Source of the DNA: Rhizobium leguminosarum
Lineage (GTDB): Bacteria; Pseudomonadota; Alphaproteobacteria; Rhizobiales; Rhizobiaceae
Reading direction: 5' to 3'
Assembly: GCF_004123835.1 (NCBI RefSeq)
Contig: NZ_MZMU01000003.1
Location: forward strand, 992,001 to 1,056,000
Length of the DNA: 64,000 bases
Part shown: positions 17,021-25,868 of the stretch, in pieces
Numbering within the stretch: position 1 is the stretch's first letter
Layout of the letters: the number at the start of each line of letters is the position of its first letter
Notes under the pieces: generated by a model
Seen by the model: only the letters and a program-made list of their open reading frames with translations
What the model was told of the DNA's origin: nothing
The model's database searches: none
Made by a program: the position numbers and the translations under genes

Positions 17021-17990
17021 TCCGACACAGACCGCAGCGGCGCAGACGGCCACCAACGTCGACACCGCCATCGCCAATGCGGGCCTCAGCCACACCAACC
17101 AATACACGCCGGATGGCTCTCTGGAATACAAGGTCAGCGGCTACCAGACGATGACCGACCAGAACGGCAAGACCTATCGGCTGCCGACCTATTCCGCCTA
17201 TCAGACCTATTCGCCCGAGAACCAGGCGATCTACGACCAGACGCAGCAGACGCAGCTCGGCCTTGCCAAGCTCGCCAACGACCAGACCGGCAAGATCTCC
17301 GGCGTTCTCGGCACCAACGTCGATCTCAGCGCCGGCAATGTCGACAAATATGTCAACGATCACTGGCAGTCCGGCTTCAACAACCAGTGGGACCGCGACC
17401 AGGCGAGCCTCGATCAGAGCCTTGCCGACAAGGGCATCTCGATGGGCTCGGCCGCCTACGACAACGCCATGCGCGATTTTTCGACGCGCAAGCAGGCCGC
17501 CTCCGACCAGTATCTCGGCGACATGTATTCGAATGCCCAGAACTCGATCCTGACCGAGCGAAACCAGCCGCTGAACGAGATTTCGGCGCTGATGTCGGGC
17601 TCGCAGGTCCATCAGCCGAGCTATGTCAACACGCCGACCACGCAACTGCCGACCGTCGATCAGGCCGGGCTGATCAATGAGAACTTCAATCAGAAAATGG
17701 GCCTTTATGACCGGCAGGTCGCGCAATCAAATGCGACGATGGGCGGCCTCTTCGGTCTTGGCGGCTCGCTGCTCGGCGGCTGGGCGAAATCCGACCGTCG
17801 GCTCAAGGAAAACATCAAACGCGTCGGCACGCTGGATAACGGCCTGCCGGTCTATGCCTTCCGCTACAAGGAGGGCGGCCCGATGCAGATCGGCCTGATG
17901 TCCGACGATGTGCGCGAGATCCATCCGGACGCCGTGTTGGAACATGCCGACGGCTTCGACCGCGTCGATTATGAAAGGGCGGTGAGCTGA
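16986..17990 (+). CDS. tail protein with C-terminal S74-type chaperone-like domain
   Basis: 334 residues. Residues 1-260 are Gln/Asn/Thr rich and mostly helical. Residues about 267-330 contain SDRRLKENIKRVG, then LPVYAFRYKE and IGLMSDDVREIHPDAV. This is the signature of the Peptidase_S74 (endosialidase/tail fibre intramolecular chaperone) domain. In fibres this domain aids trimer folding and may cut itself off at the serine of the SDRR motif. It overlaps the GNAT gene by 35 bases and ends with an ATGA-type junction. Confidence 0.85.
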   Translation: MVSTPKAPKAPDPTQTAAAQTATNVDTAIANAGLSHTNQYTPDGSLEYKVSGYQTMTDQNGKTYRLPTYSAYQTYSPENQAIYDQTQQTQLGLAKLANDQTGKISGVLGTNVDLSAGNVDKYVNDHWQSGFNNQWDRDQASLDQSLADKGISMGSAAYDNAMRDFSTRKQAASDQYLGDMYSNAQNSILTERNQPLNEISALMSGSQVHQPSYVNTPTTQLPTVDQAGLINENFNQKMGLYDRQVAQSNATMGGLFGLGGSLLGGWAKSDRRLKENIKRVGTLDNGLPVYAFRYKEGGPMQIGLMSDDVREIHPDAVLEHADGFDRVDYERAVS

Positions 17991-18295
17991 TGGCATATAT
18001 TTTCGGCGGCGATACCGGCAAGACGCACAGCGACATCGACGACCAGCGCAAGCGGCTGGCCTACGCCATGCTGCAGCAGGGCATGGATGCGAGCCCGGTG
18101 CAATCGCCGTGGCAGGGCGCGGCGCGGCTGGCGCAGGCGCTGATGGGTGGGCTGGAGATCAGGCAGCAGAATGAGGAGCAGCGGGCGGCGACTGCCGAGC
18201 CAACGGGCACGCCGGCGGGCTCGCCGTCCACCCCGCCTGCGAAGTCTCCCGGTTTCCTGTCGTCGCTGTTTAGCGGCAAGCGCAATGTTCCATGA
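17990..18295 (+). CDS. small phage protein
   Basis: 101 residues, beginning within the stop of the S74-domain gene. The N-terminal half is helical and basic (DDQRKRLAYAMLQQGMDASP, WQGAARLAQALMGGLEI). The second half is Pro/Ser/Thr rich. Small proteins with a LAYAMLQQG...VQSPWQG pattern occur between tail and ejection genes in related prophages. No function is known. Confidence 0.65.
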   Translation: MAYIFGGDTGKTHSDIDDQRKRLAYAMLQQGMDASPVQSPWQGAARLAQALMGGLEIRQQNEEQRAATAEPTGTPAGSPSTPPAKSPGFLSSLFSGKRNVP

Positions 18296-18448
18296 ATAGC
18301 GCCTGGACTTGGCTGTCCAGAATTGAGTGAGCGCCCTGAGACCGGCGCCTCCTGAGTCGCTTCCGCTCAACCTGACTGTCCGCAGTTGAAGTAGACGTCA
18401 ACAAGCGACAGTACTTTACATCGATCCCCAAATCCACAGGAGCCTTTG

Positions 18449-20380
18449 ATGTCAAACTTTAAAGAAGCCCCGGCATTGAAGAAAATGCGCCGCCTTGGGG
18501 CTGCCCCCAATGCGCGGCAGTCCGGCGATCTGTCGATTATCGACGCCATACGCGCTATCGGCGGTGGTACTATCCTTACCGGTCCCTATCCGGACGAGGT
18601 GGGGGCTGGGACAGGTGCAGCGGCGCCCGCGTTGGATCAGGATTCGGAGATAGGTCAGCAGCCGTCGACCGCACTGGATATACTGAAGTCGACCGGCGCG
18701 CAGACAGGACAGAAGCGCGAGCATAACCCGCTCGAGAAACTGATCACTGGCGAGCCGCAGACGCCTCAAGAGCCTTCTATCGCTGGGGATGTCGCCGCTT
18801 CCGGCGCTTCCGGCCTCGTTCGTGGGTCAGTTGAATTAGCTGGCCTTCCCGTCACCGTCGGCCGCATGACCGACGACATGCAGATGGGCGCCTCGCGCTA
18901 TCTCATCGACACGCTCGAAAGTTGGTACAGGTCCGCCAAAGGTTTGCCTCAGAAGACGGACGAAGAGAGGCAAGCTTTTCTGCATCCGACGTTTGATGAG
19001 CGTGGGCCTCTTGCGAGGGCACAAGATTCGGTTCGTGGTCTCATGGACGAGAACCTTTATGCGCCAAAGACGCTGCCCGGACAATACGCGAAAACGGTTG
19101 GCGAGTTCGTTCCCGGCGTGCTCACTGGTGGATCCAGCAACTTGCTGACGAACATCGGCAAATTCGCCGTGATCCCTGGGGTTGCCAGCGAAACTGCGGG
19201 GCAGTTCACCAAAGGCACGAAACTGGAGCCATACGCTCGCCTCGTCGGCGCGCTTCTCGGCTCCGGTATTGTTCCAGCTGGAGAACGTTTAATTACGCCG
19301 CTGCCGGTTTCCGCCGAACGGCAGCTGATGAATCAGACGCTGAGAAACGAGGGGATTGAGCTGACGGGGGGGCAGGCGTCTGGCAGCACCATCTTACGCA
19401 ACGCCGAAAGCGACCTTGGTGGAGCAGCAGCGAAGAAATTCAGCGAAATGCAAGGCGACCAACACACGCACGCGGCAGTTTCTCGTGCAGGCATCAGCGC
19501 AGACCGCGCCACGCCTGAGGTGATGCATCAGGCATTGACACGCATCGGCGATGACTTGGATGCGCTAGCCGCCAATAACAGCCTGATCCCTGATCCGCAA
19601 TTCGCAAACGACATCGCGACTGCCAGGCGCAACTACAATAGTCGTGTGGGGGAAGGCGCGCGCGCGCCGGTTGTCGAGGATTCAATAATCGATATTGCAC
19701 GCCTGGTGAACGGGGGCCAGCGAGGTGAAACCTACAAGGCGACCCGCTCTCGACTTGAAGAAGAGCAAGCAAAAAACTGGCACAGTCGTGAAATTTCGGA
19801 AGCATTGTCCGCTATCCGCAACGCCATGGATGATGCCATGGAACGATCGATCGCGACGCAAGACCCGAATAGCCTGAACGCCTGGCAGGAGGCAAAGCGT
19901 CAGTACCGCAATTTTCTGGATCTGGAAAAGGCCGTCGCCGCTGCGGGCGAGGATGCTCCGAAAGGCATCATCTCTCCATCGCACCTGCAGAGCGCCATGA
20001 GACCGCAGAGCCCTCGCGCATCCGCCCAAGAGGATGGGGATTTCACCGAACTGGTAAAGGCAGGGAAAGAGGTCCTCAAACCGCTTTCCAGTTCCGGTGG
20101 CTCACCGGTGCGCAGTTTTATCCAAAAAGTCATTCCGGCTCTTGTTAGCGCCGGCGCTGGCCATAAGTTGGCTGGCAGTCATGGAGCAATGCTGGGCGCC
20201 ATAGCCGGCGGCGCTGCCCCCTATGTGGCCGGAAGAATTCTTTTATCTTCCCCGGTTCGCGCTTACCTCCAGAACCAACTGATCCAGCCCACGCGTCTAA
20301 CTAGCCCGCAAGTCGCTGCGCTTGCTCAAGCCCTTCTTTCGCAGCAAGCCGCTCAATGGCAGCAACAACCAAATCGGTAG
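18449..20380 (+). CDS. large phage internal-virion or ejection-type protein
   Basis: 643 residues from the second of two adjacent possible starts (TTG 18446, ATG 18449). It has a low-complexity N-terminus, helical regions with LVRGSVELAGLPVTVGRMTD, and a long Glu/Arg/Ala helical middle. The C-terminus is glycine-rich and hydrophobic (GAMLGAIAGGAAPYVAGRIL). Large helical proteins with glycine-zipper ends near the tail genes often form the DNA ejection conduit. I do not recognise the family. Base composition is slightly less GC-rich than the upstream genes. Confidence 0.65.
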   Translation: MSNFKEAPALKKMRRLGAAPNARQSGDLSIIDAIRAIGGGTILTGPYPDEVGAGTGAAAPALDQDSEIGQQPSTALDILKSTGAQTGQKREHNPLEKLITGEPQTPQEPSIAGDVAASGASGLVRGSVELAGLPVTVGRMTDDMQMGASRYLIDTLESWYRSAKGLPQKTDEERQAFLHPTFDERGPLARAQDSVRGLMDENLYAPKTLPGQYAKTVGEFVPGVLTGGSSNLLTNIGKFAVIPGVASETAGQFTKGTKLEPYARLVGALLGSGIVPAGERLITPLPVSAERQLMNQTLRNEGIELTGGQASGSTILRNAESDLGGAAAKKFSEMQGDQHTHAAVSRAGISADRATPEVMHQALTRIGDDLDALAANNSLIPDPQFANDIATARRNYNSRVGEGARAPVVEDSIIDIARLVNGGQRGETYKATRSRLEEEQAKNWHSREISEALSAIRNAMDDAMERSIATQDPNSLNAWQEAKRQYRNFLDLEKAVAAAGEDAPKGIISPSHLQSAMRPQSPRASAQEDGDFTELVKAGKEVLKPLSSSGGSPVRSFIQKVIPALVSAGAGHKLAGSHGAMLGAIAGGAAPYVAGRILLSSPVRAYLQNQLIQPTRLTSPQVAALAQALLSQQAAQWQQQPNR

Positions 20381-20418
20381 CGTAACACGCCAGCAGTCGC
20401 TTCTTCCGGAGAAAATTA

Positions 20419-20688
20419 ATGCCCAGAAACCCATCCACCGGCGTCTATTCCAAGCCCGCCGGAACGACACCCTCTGTCGGCCAGGTCATCGACCCGGTGC
20501 CGTGGAACGCGCTGACCACCGACATCGGTAACGAAATCACCAACTCGCTGCCGCGCGATGGCTCAACAGTGCTTGCGTCCGACGACGACGCTGTGCGTCG
20601 CTTCACGGCTGCCGATCGGAATTCGAGTGTCATTGAGGGCGGTCAAGTCATGTACGGCGTTGTTCTGCGGTTCAAGCGCATCCGGTAG
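20419..20688 (+). pseudogene. truncated duplicate of the tail fibre N-terminus
   Basis: The first 49 codons are nearly identical to the start of the tail fibre gene at 21952 (MPRNPSTGVYSKPAGTTPSV onward). The reading then jumps from PRDGS to TVLASDDDAVRRFTAA, which matches fibre residues about 110-125, so roughly 60 codons are missing. After that it runs into unrelated sequence and stops. This is a deleted remnant of a tandem copy of the fibre gene, not a functional fibre. The following 20689-20912 has no convincing gene. Confidence 0.85.
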
Positions 20689-20912
20689 TTAATCCCAGTA
20701 ACGGACAGGACGAATGGGACACCTAGAACTGCCAACCAGACGCGCATGATGGCGACGAGATGCCGATCGCAGGGCGATTACGCTAAAATCGCCTCGGATG
20801 ATTATCAAGACGACATCAACCTGCTCGTAGCCGGAAAGCATGTCTGTGTCGTCGACGGTCTCTTATCCTCGACTACCGGTTGCCTCTTCCAAACTGAAGG
20901 GCAAAGTTGTAG

Positions 20913-21680
20913 ATGCCTCTTATGATCAAGAAGCTCCTCAAAGCGGTATTACCGAAGTCTGCAATTGTCGCCGCCTATCAGTGGCATACGCGGGAAAGGC
21001 GATATAGATCTTGGGCCCACGCGGCAGCGGCCAGCGCCGAGTACGGGTCGCGGGATCTCACGGCTTTCAGGGTGGCGCGCTCGCGGCAAATCGTCGGCGA
21101 CGAGGATTCCTACGCAAAGCCGCCAGAAGAACTGCTCCAGACCTTCGACATGCCCTCTGGCCGGTTCGTTGATTTCGGCGGTTCAGCCGGGGAGATGTGC
21201 GCTGTCCTGCAACGGCGGTTCCCTTCGTGGTCGTTCACCGTGGTCGAGACCAAGGCAATGTCGGATGCATCGAGGGCGCTGCGCCCATCGATATCGCATT
21301 CTGATCAACTGCCCGATGGATACGATGTCTTCTATAGCAGCGGAACGCTTCAATATCTGGCCGATCCTGAATGGCTATGGAGTGATGCTCTCGGCAGGAC
21401 GGGACGGTACGCTTATCTGGCGCGGAATTGTTTCTCCAATCGGAAGGCATTCAGCGTTCAGTCATCCAGGCTCTTCGACAACGGCGCTGGACCGATTCCT
21501 GAAGGGTTCGACGACGTCAATATTCGCTACCCGCATCAAACCATTTCAGAGGCGTCGTTGACAGCAATAGCTGGTCGAATGGGCTTCGATCTTATCGGCA
21601 GGTTCGAAGGTCGCAATAGCGGCCTCACCGGCAGCAAAACGGATGCCTACGGAGCCGACCTTTTATTTAAGAGGCGATAG
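20913..21680 (+). CDS. SAM-dependent methyltransferase-like moron
   Basis: 255 residues. The class I methyltransferase core is visible: FVDFGGSAGEMCAVLQ as the SAM-binding loop, FTVVETKAM as the acidic strand II end, and DVFYSSGTLQYL as strand IV. It resembles the TIGR04325-type putative methyltransferases found in polysaccharide clusters. It lies between a tail fibre remnant and the intact fibre gene and is followed by its own terminator (21912-21937). It probably modifies a host surface glycan; that is inference. Confidence 0.75.
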   Translation: MPLMIKKLLKAVLPKSAIVAAYQWHTRERRYRSWAHAAAASAEYGSRDLTAFRVARSRQIVGDEDSYAKPPEELLQTFDMPSGRFVDFGGSAGEMCAVLQRRFPSWSFTVVETKAMSDASRALRPSISHSDQLPDGYDVFYSSGTLQYLADPEWLWSDALGRTGRYAYLARNCFSNRKAFSVQSSRLFDNGAGPIPEGFDDVNIRYPHQTISEASLTAIAGRMGFDLIGRFEGRNSGLTGSKTDAYGADLLFKRR

Positions 21681-21911
21681 CCCGATTTAGGTCAGAAAAG
21701 AACGCGGAAAACGGGTGCACTCTTTCGAAGCCACCGTTTCCCCCGCCGCACGATCTCAACAGCGAACAGATTCGAGTGCCCGCCTTTGAAGAGACGGGTG
21801 CGTTGCCATATCCGCGATCTTGAGGTGGCCGATCGAGGCTGTCGATCTCTGCCGTGCTCATTCGGTGCGAATACAGTCGCCTATGCACCGCCTTCGTAAG
21901 ACACCACCAAT

Positions 21912-21937
21912 GGCCTCGCATGCGCGGGGCCTTTTTC
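21912..21937 (+). terminator. Rho-independent terminator after the methyltransferase
   Basis: GGCCTCGC (21912-21919), loop ATGC, GCGGGGCC (21924-21931): eight pairs with one G-U, followed by TTTTTC. It lies 14 bases before the ATG of the tail fibre gene, so the fibre would need its own promoter or read-through. Confidence 0.8.
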
Positions 21938-21951
21938 TTTGGAGACGATCA

Positions 21952-23307
21952 ATGCCCAGGAACCCCTCAACCGGCGTCTATTCAAAGCCTGCCGGTACGA
22001 CACCCTCTGTCGGCCAGGTCATCGACCCCGTGCCATGGAATGCGCTGACGACCGACCTCGGTAACGAAATCACCAACTCGCTGCCGCGCGACGGCTCGGC
22101 ACCGATGGTCGCCCCCCTAAAAGCCGCAGGCGGAACAGTGTCCGCGCCGGGTGTCGGCTTCGCCTCGACCCCGCAGACCGGCCTCTATCTGAAGGGCGGC
22201 GGCCTGCTTGGCTTCACGCAAAACGGCGTCGACGTCTCGTTCGATAAGGCTTCGGTTTACGCGGCGAAGTCAGGCGATTATACGGCGCTTGCGTCCGACG
22301 ACAATGCGGTTCATCGCTTTACCGCTGCCGCGACACTCACCCTGACCGCAGCGTCGACGCTCGGCGCAAACTGGCACTATTGCGTTATTGCCGATGGCGG
22401 GGACGTGACAATTGATCCCAACGGGGTGGAGACGATCGACGGCGCGACCACGCTCGTCCTCAAGGACGGCTATAGCGTCAACATCATATGTTCCGGCGCC
22501 GCTTTCTTCACCAACAAGCTCTTCGCCAGGATACAGAGTAAGGCTGACAGTTCGGCGGTCGGCGATTTCGTCGTCGGACTCATCCTTTCCAATAACGGCG
22601 GCAACCCGAACACCCATATCGATTTCACCGCCGGCTCTGCCAGGTCAGGGTCGAGTTTCGTTTCCAGCGCAGCGTCATTCACCAAGAGGGTGACCGGGAC
22701 ATTTGCGGGCGGAACCGGCGCGGGCGGCCTCGACGCCGGCGCCGTCGCAGCAAATGCGACATATTTTGCATATGCCTTGCGCAAGGACGCAGACCTGTCT
22801 TTCGACGTTGTTCTTTCCACCTCGGCAACCATCGGCGGCATTACCACGACGCTGCTCGCCGGCTATACAATCGTGAAATGCATCGGCGTCGTACTGACCG
22901 ATGGAAGTTCGAACATTCGGCCGTTTGTGCTGTATCCGCGTGACGAATATACCTTCCTGACGCCGGTTAAGGACGTGATCAGTGGCGCTATCTCTCCGAG
23001 TTCTGCACTCATTGCGCTGACGGTGCCGAATGGAGCGCGGGTTAAGGCAAAATTGAGATTCCAATATACCTCTGCCGCCACGACGGCCTCCGCGCTTTTT
23101 TCAGACCCATCGCAGGGGATACTGGCTGCAAGCATCGGTAATGACGGCGGCAACGTCGGCGCTGTCCAGGTTGCCAGCAACTATGCCATCGGCTCAGCGG
23201 ATATATGGACAAACACGAACAAGCAGATCCGCCAAGTCGCGGGCGCAGCCGGCACTATCTGGATGTGGACCGATGGTTTCTATTTCCCGTGTGGGAGGGC
23301 TGCATAA
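21952..23307 (+). CDS. tail fibre protein
   Basis: 451 residues, with GGAGA before the ATG at 21952; an earlier in-frame start at 21820 would include the terminator hairpin and is rejected. The N-terminal 50 residues form the likely virion-anchoring part and are duplicated at 20419. Residues about 55-170 contain VGFASTPQTGLYLKGGGLLG, a motif of phage fibre or tail-collar repeats. The rest is Thr/Ser/Gly-rich beta sequence ending in GTIWMWTDGFYFPCGRAA. It probably recognises the host surface. Confidence 0.82.
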   Translation: MPRNPSTGVYSKPAGTTPSVGQVIDPVPWNALTTDLGNEITNSLPRDGSAPMVAPLKAAGGTVSAPGVGFASTPQTGLYLKGGGLLGFTQNGVDVSFDKASVYAAKSGDYTALASDDNAVHRFTAAATLTLTAASTLGANWHYCVIADGGDVTIDPNGVETIDGATTLVLKDGYSVNIICSGAAFFTNKLFARIQSKADSSAVGDFVVGLILSNNGGNPNTHIDFTAGSARSGSSFVSSAASFTKRVTGTFAGGTGAGGLDAGAVAANATYFAYALRKDADLSFDVVLSTSATIGGITTTLLAGYTIVKCIGVVLTDGSSNIRPFVLYPRDEYTFLTPVKDVISGAISPSSALIALTVPNGARVKAKLRFQYTSAATTASALFSDPSQGILAASIGNDGGNVGAVQVASNYAIGSADIWTNTNKQIRQVAGAAGTIWMWTDGFYFPCGRAA

Positions 23308-23518
23308 TGCCTTTTGAAATTCCGGCTAATGCTTCGCCGCGCTGGTCTGCTTGACGTCCTGAAGTCACGGGTGGCCCAGCAGGACAGGAAATGCAGGATG
23401 CCTCGACTATAGCGGAACCTTAGTCAAGGACAGCCCGATGATGGCAGCAGGGTTCGCGGCCATGGGTTTTTCAGCCGCCGAAATCGACGTTTTCTTCCAA
23501 GCGGCGTCGGACCTCTAA
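23307..23518 (+). pseudogene. remnant of a small gene after the tail fibre
   Basis: ATG at 23307 overlaps the fibre stop and opens MPFEIPANASPRWSA, then a stop. Another frame continues for about 22 codons, and a third ends in MMAAGFAAMGFSAAEIDVFF plus QAASDL before a stop at 23516-23518. Both ends look genuinely coding, so a gene of unknown length has suffered deletion or frameshifts. Its end overlaps the convergent acyltransferase gene by 48 bases. Confidence 0.6.
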
Positions 23519-24457
23519 CTGCTCCATCTTTACCTTGGCACGGCGCGCGGCGGCATGGCACGGCTTCTCGATCCATCGATAGAAGGGATAGACCAGAGCA
23601 AGGGAAAGAGCGCAGACGATGATCGGCGCCGTCACGATCAACTCAACAGCCGCCGCCGCTATGGCGTGGACGAGGTAAATCGAGAAGCAAGCGGCGCCGA
23701 TCTTTTCCAGAGACCTTATCGGGCCTCGATCTGTCGCTGTCCTGATCTCTGCCAGTATCCAGCATCCCGCCAGCACTGAAAACGGCACCATCGTCAGATA
23801 GAAGCCAGCGCCCGTGTTCGTCGTCGCCCAATAAAGTGCGGAAGCACTTGCGGCAGTCGCGACACGCCAGCCCCAAACACTGCCACGAAGTTTCAGACGG
23901 TCGAGATTTTCGGCGAGATAACAGCCAAGCAGCCAGGCAGGTAGCCCGACGACCCAATTGAGCTGCGGCCCGTATTTCATAGCGTTCCCATATTGGTCCG
24001 AGCCGAGGCCAATTGCTACGCCATAGGAGGCAATGACCGAAATGGCGATAAGAACCGGCCATCCGATCCGGCGCGATATCGGTAAGATCAGCGGGTACAG
24101 GCAATAGTAGACGGCTTCGCAGACGACGGACCAGAGAATGTAGCCGTCGATCGGATTGTAGGCCCTCATGCCCATGGCTTGGGCCAGGATGAAGGCGGCG
24201 GTCGCGGGCGGCACGATCCGGATAAACCGACCGGTGAGGAATGGCGCGACTTGGAGGCCACGTAACCGATACGGGTAGTGGATGCAGAAGCCGGAAACCA
24301 CAAAGAAGGCGATCACGGCAGGGTGGCCGGTGAAGATGTATCGCGAGATCCCAGGCATCGACGGCCCAAGCAAATGCGCGAATACTACAGACAGCGCGGC
24401 AACTGCTCTGACGGTATCCAGGCCTTCGATCCTGTTTGAACTCGGAAGTGATCGCAT
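23471..24457 (-). CDS. acyltransferase 3 family membrane protein (surface glycan O-acylation)
   Basis: 328 residues with about nine to ten hydrophobic segments. The signature of acyltransferase family 3 is present: RIEGLDTVRAVAALSVVFAH at the start with the active histidine, FFVVSGFCIHYPYRL, and FLTGRFIRIVPPATAAF. Such proteins O-acetylate O-antigen, capsule or Nod factor. It is the only minus-strand gene in the prophage block, which marks it as a moron. Altering the phage receptor is a likely role. Confidence 0.85.
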   Translation of the reverse strand: MRSLPSSNRIEGLDTVRAVAALSVVFAHLLGPSMPGISRYIFTGHPAVIAFFVVSGFCIHYPYRLRGLQVAPFLTGRFIRIVPPATAAFILAQAMGMRAYNPIDGYILWSVVCEAVYYCLYPLILPISRRIGWPVLIAISVIASYGVAIGLGSDQYGNAMKYGPQLNWVVGLPAWLLGCYLAENLDRLKLRGSVWGWRVATAASASALYWATTNTGAGFYLTMVPFSVLAGCWILAEIRTATDRGPIRSLEKIGAACFSIYLVHAIAAAAVELIVTAPIIVCALSLALVYPFYRWIEKPCHAAARRAKVKMEQLEVRRRLEENVDFGG

Positions 24458-24538
24458 TTCGCCAAGTAACCGCTAAGCGAAAACTTTAGCAATAGACAAC
24501 CATTAGTGTACCTCACGGTACCTATATTGCCCATCAAC

Positions 24539-24582
24539 AATCCGGAGACCACTCCCGTTCACGTCAAATAACTGGCGCGAGG
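24539..24582 (+). pseudogene. remnant of the holin gene start region
   Basis: Bases 24539-24582 match 25852-25893, the ribosome-binding site and first codons of the holin gene. AATCCGGAG is identical at the left and ATAACTGGCGCGAGG at the right, with a few changes and two extra bases between. The match ends abruptly. It is a 5' fragment of a second holin copy and sits upstream of the methyltransferase gene at 24825. The rest of 24458-24824 holds no supported gene. Confidence 0.7.
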
Positions 24583-24824
24583 GACATCCTGCGCCATCTG
24601 GTGCGAGGCTGATCGAGGGGCTTCGTCCGATCGGCCGCGCGCTCCTGCCTTTAGGACTCTGGCAAGTTGACGAGGGCAAGGTCGAATGCCCTCGATCTTT
24701 TCGCTGTCGGAGAAGCCTTCAATGGAATAGAGGGATTCGAGAGCTGACGAAATTAAATCGTCCCGCGACTTTGGCTGAAGTGGTGGCATTTTCGTCTCCG
24801 ATCCATACAAATTCGAGAGTCCCA

Positions 24825-25751
24825 ATGGCGTCTGAAAATTTCAATCAACTACTAAATGTTTTTTGGCTTCGGCCTGAAACTGCTCTCTGGCGGTACTTGG
24901 ATATCGAGGCGATGCGAGACTTTGAGTTTATCGGTCGCTCACTCGATTTCGGCTGCGGCGACGGCCTGTTCTCATTCATCAGGGCTGGCGGCGAGTTTGA
25001 TCCCCTCTTTGATGCGTTTCAAAAGACGGCCAACCTTGATCGTTTTTACGAGAAGGTCGACGTGTTCGATGCCTATGACGATAGTTACGCGCCACTAGTG
25101 GCAAAGAGGCCCGATTATCAGATTTCTGTTGGCTTCGACCACAAGCCAAATTTGCTGAAGAAAGCGGCTGGATTGGGTCTTTATGCCGAGACCGTTGTCG
25201 GCGACGGAAACGAGCCTCTGTCGTTTGAGGATGATAGTTTCGATACGATCTTCTCCAACATTGTTTATTGGCTGAATGATCCTGCAATTGCGATGGCAGA
25301 GCTTTGCCGAATACTGCGGCCCGGCGGGCAATTGTGCCTGATGCTGCCGAACGCGACTCTTCCGGACTACAGCTTTTTCAATCGCCTATTCGTGCAAACC
25401 AAAGATCCCGCGTGGAGCTGGCTCGACGAGCTTGACCGAGGCCGTTTGAGCGACAACATCAAACAGGCAGCGAGCGACGAACAATGGCGGGAAATCTTCG
25501 GGGCTGCCGGACTGAAGGTCCGTCGTCACTCGAACCATTTGTCGAAACACATTATTCAGGCTTGGGATATTGGGTTCAGGCCGATGTTCCCGGCATTCTT
25601 AAAAGCGGTGGAGGCAATTCCGGTCGACAGGCTAGCTGATGTGAAGTCAGAATGGGTGGAATCGCTGAAGCGGTTCGCAGTGCCATTCGCGGCGACTGAA
25701 ATCCATGATAATCCGACCAACGCGTTCCACTGCTACGTCCTCAGCAAGTAA
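24825..25751 (+). CDS. class I SAM-dependent methyltransferase moron
   Basis: 308 residues from MASENFNQLLNVFWLRPETA. Motif I is SLDFGCGDGLFSFI (about 38-51). A long insert separates it from the later core: VGFDHKPNLLKKA, VVGDGNEPLSFEDDSFDTIF and LCRILRPGGQLCLMLP are the motif II-V region of Methyltransf_11 proteins. The start at 24771 in the same frame lacks support. The gene lies between a holin fragment and the true holin and is followed by its own terminator. The target is unknown; surface sugar methylation is plausible. Confidence 0.83.
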   Translation: MASENFNQLLNVFWLRPETALWRYLDIEAMRDFEFIGRSLDFGCGDGLFSFIRAGGEFDPLFDAFQKTANLDRFYEKVDVFDAYDDSYAPLVAKRPDYQISVGFDHKPNLLKKAAGLGLYAETVVGDGNEPLSFEDDSFDTIFSNIVYWLNDPAIAMAELCRILRPGGQLCLMLPNATLPDYSFFNRLFVQTKDPAWSWLDELDRGRLSDNIKQAASDEQWREIFGAAGLKVRRHSNHLSKHIIQAWDIGFRPMFPAFLKAVEAIPVDRLADVKSEWVESLKRFAVPFAATEIHDNPTNAFHCYVLSK

Positions 25752-25811
25752 GCTATGGTGAATGTCCTGCGGCTTAGTAAGGGTCGGACAGGCACAATCA
25801 CGGATCTTCAA

Positions 25812-25840
25812 GGCGGTTCTTCGGAGCCGCCTTTTTATTT
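25812..25840 (+). terminator. Rho-independent terminator before the holin gene
   Basis: GGCGGTTC (25812-25819), TTCG tetraloop, GAGCCGCC (25824-25831), then CTTTTTATTT in the following bases: an eight-pair stem with one G-U pair and a stable UUCG loop. It ends the methyltransferase transcript 28 bases before the holin ATG. Confidence 0.85.
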
Positions 25841-25868
25841 GCCTAATCCATAATCCGGAGCCCACCCC

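Noticed and set aside
24559..24825. 88-codon minus-strand frame between the acyltransferase and the second methyltransferase
   Set aside because: Its C-terminal part is antisense to the holin fragment, and it has no clear ribosome-binding site. The N-terminal half looks somewhat coding, so it is not fully excluded.
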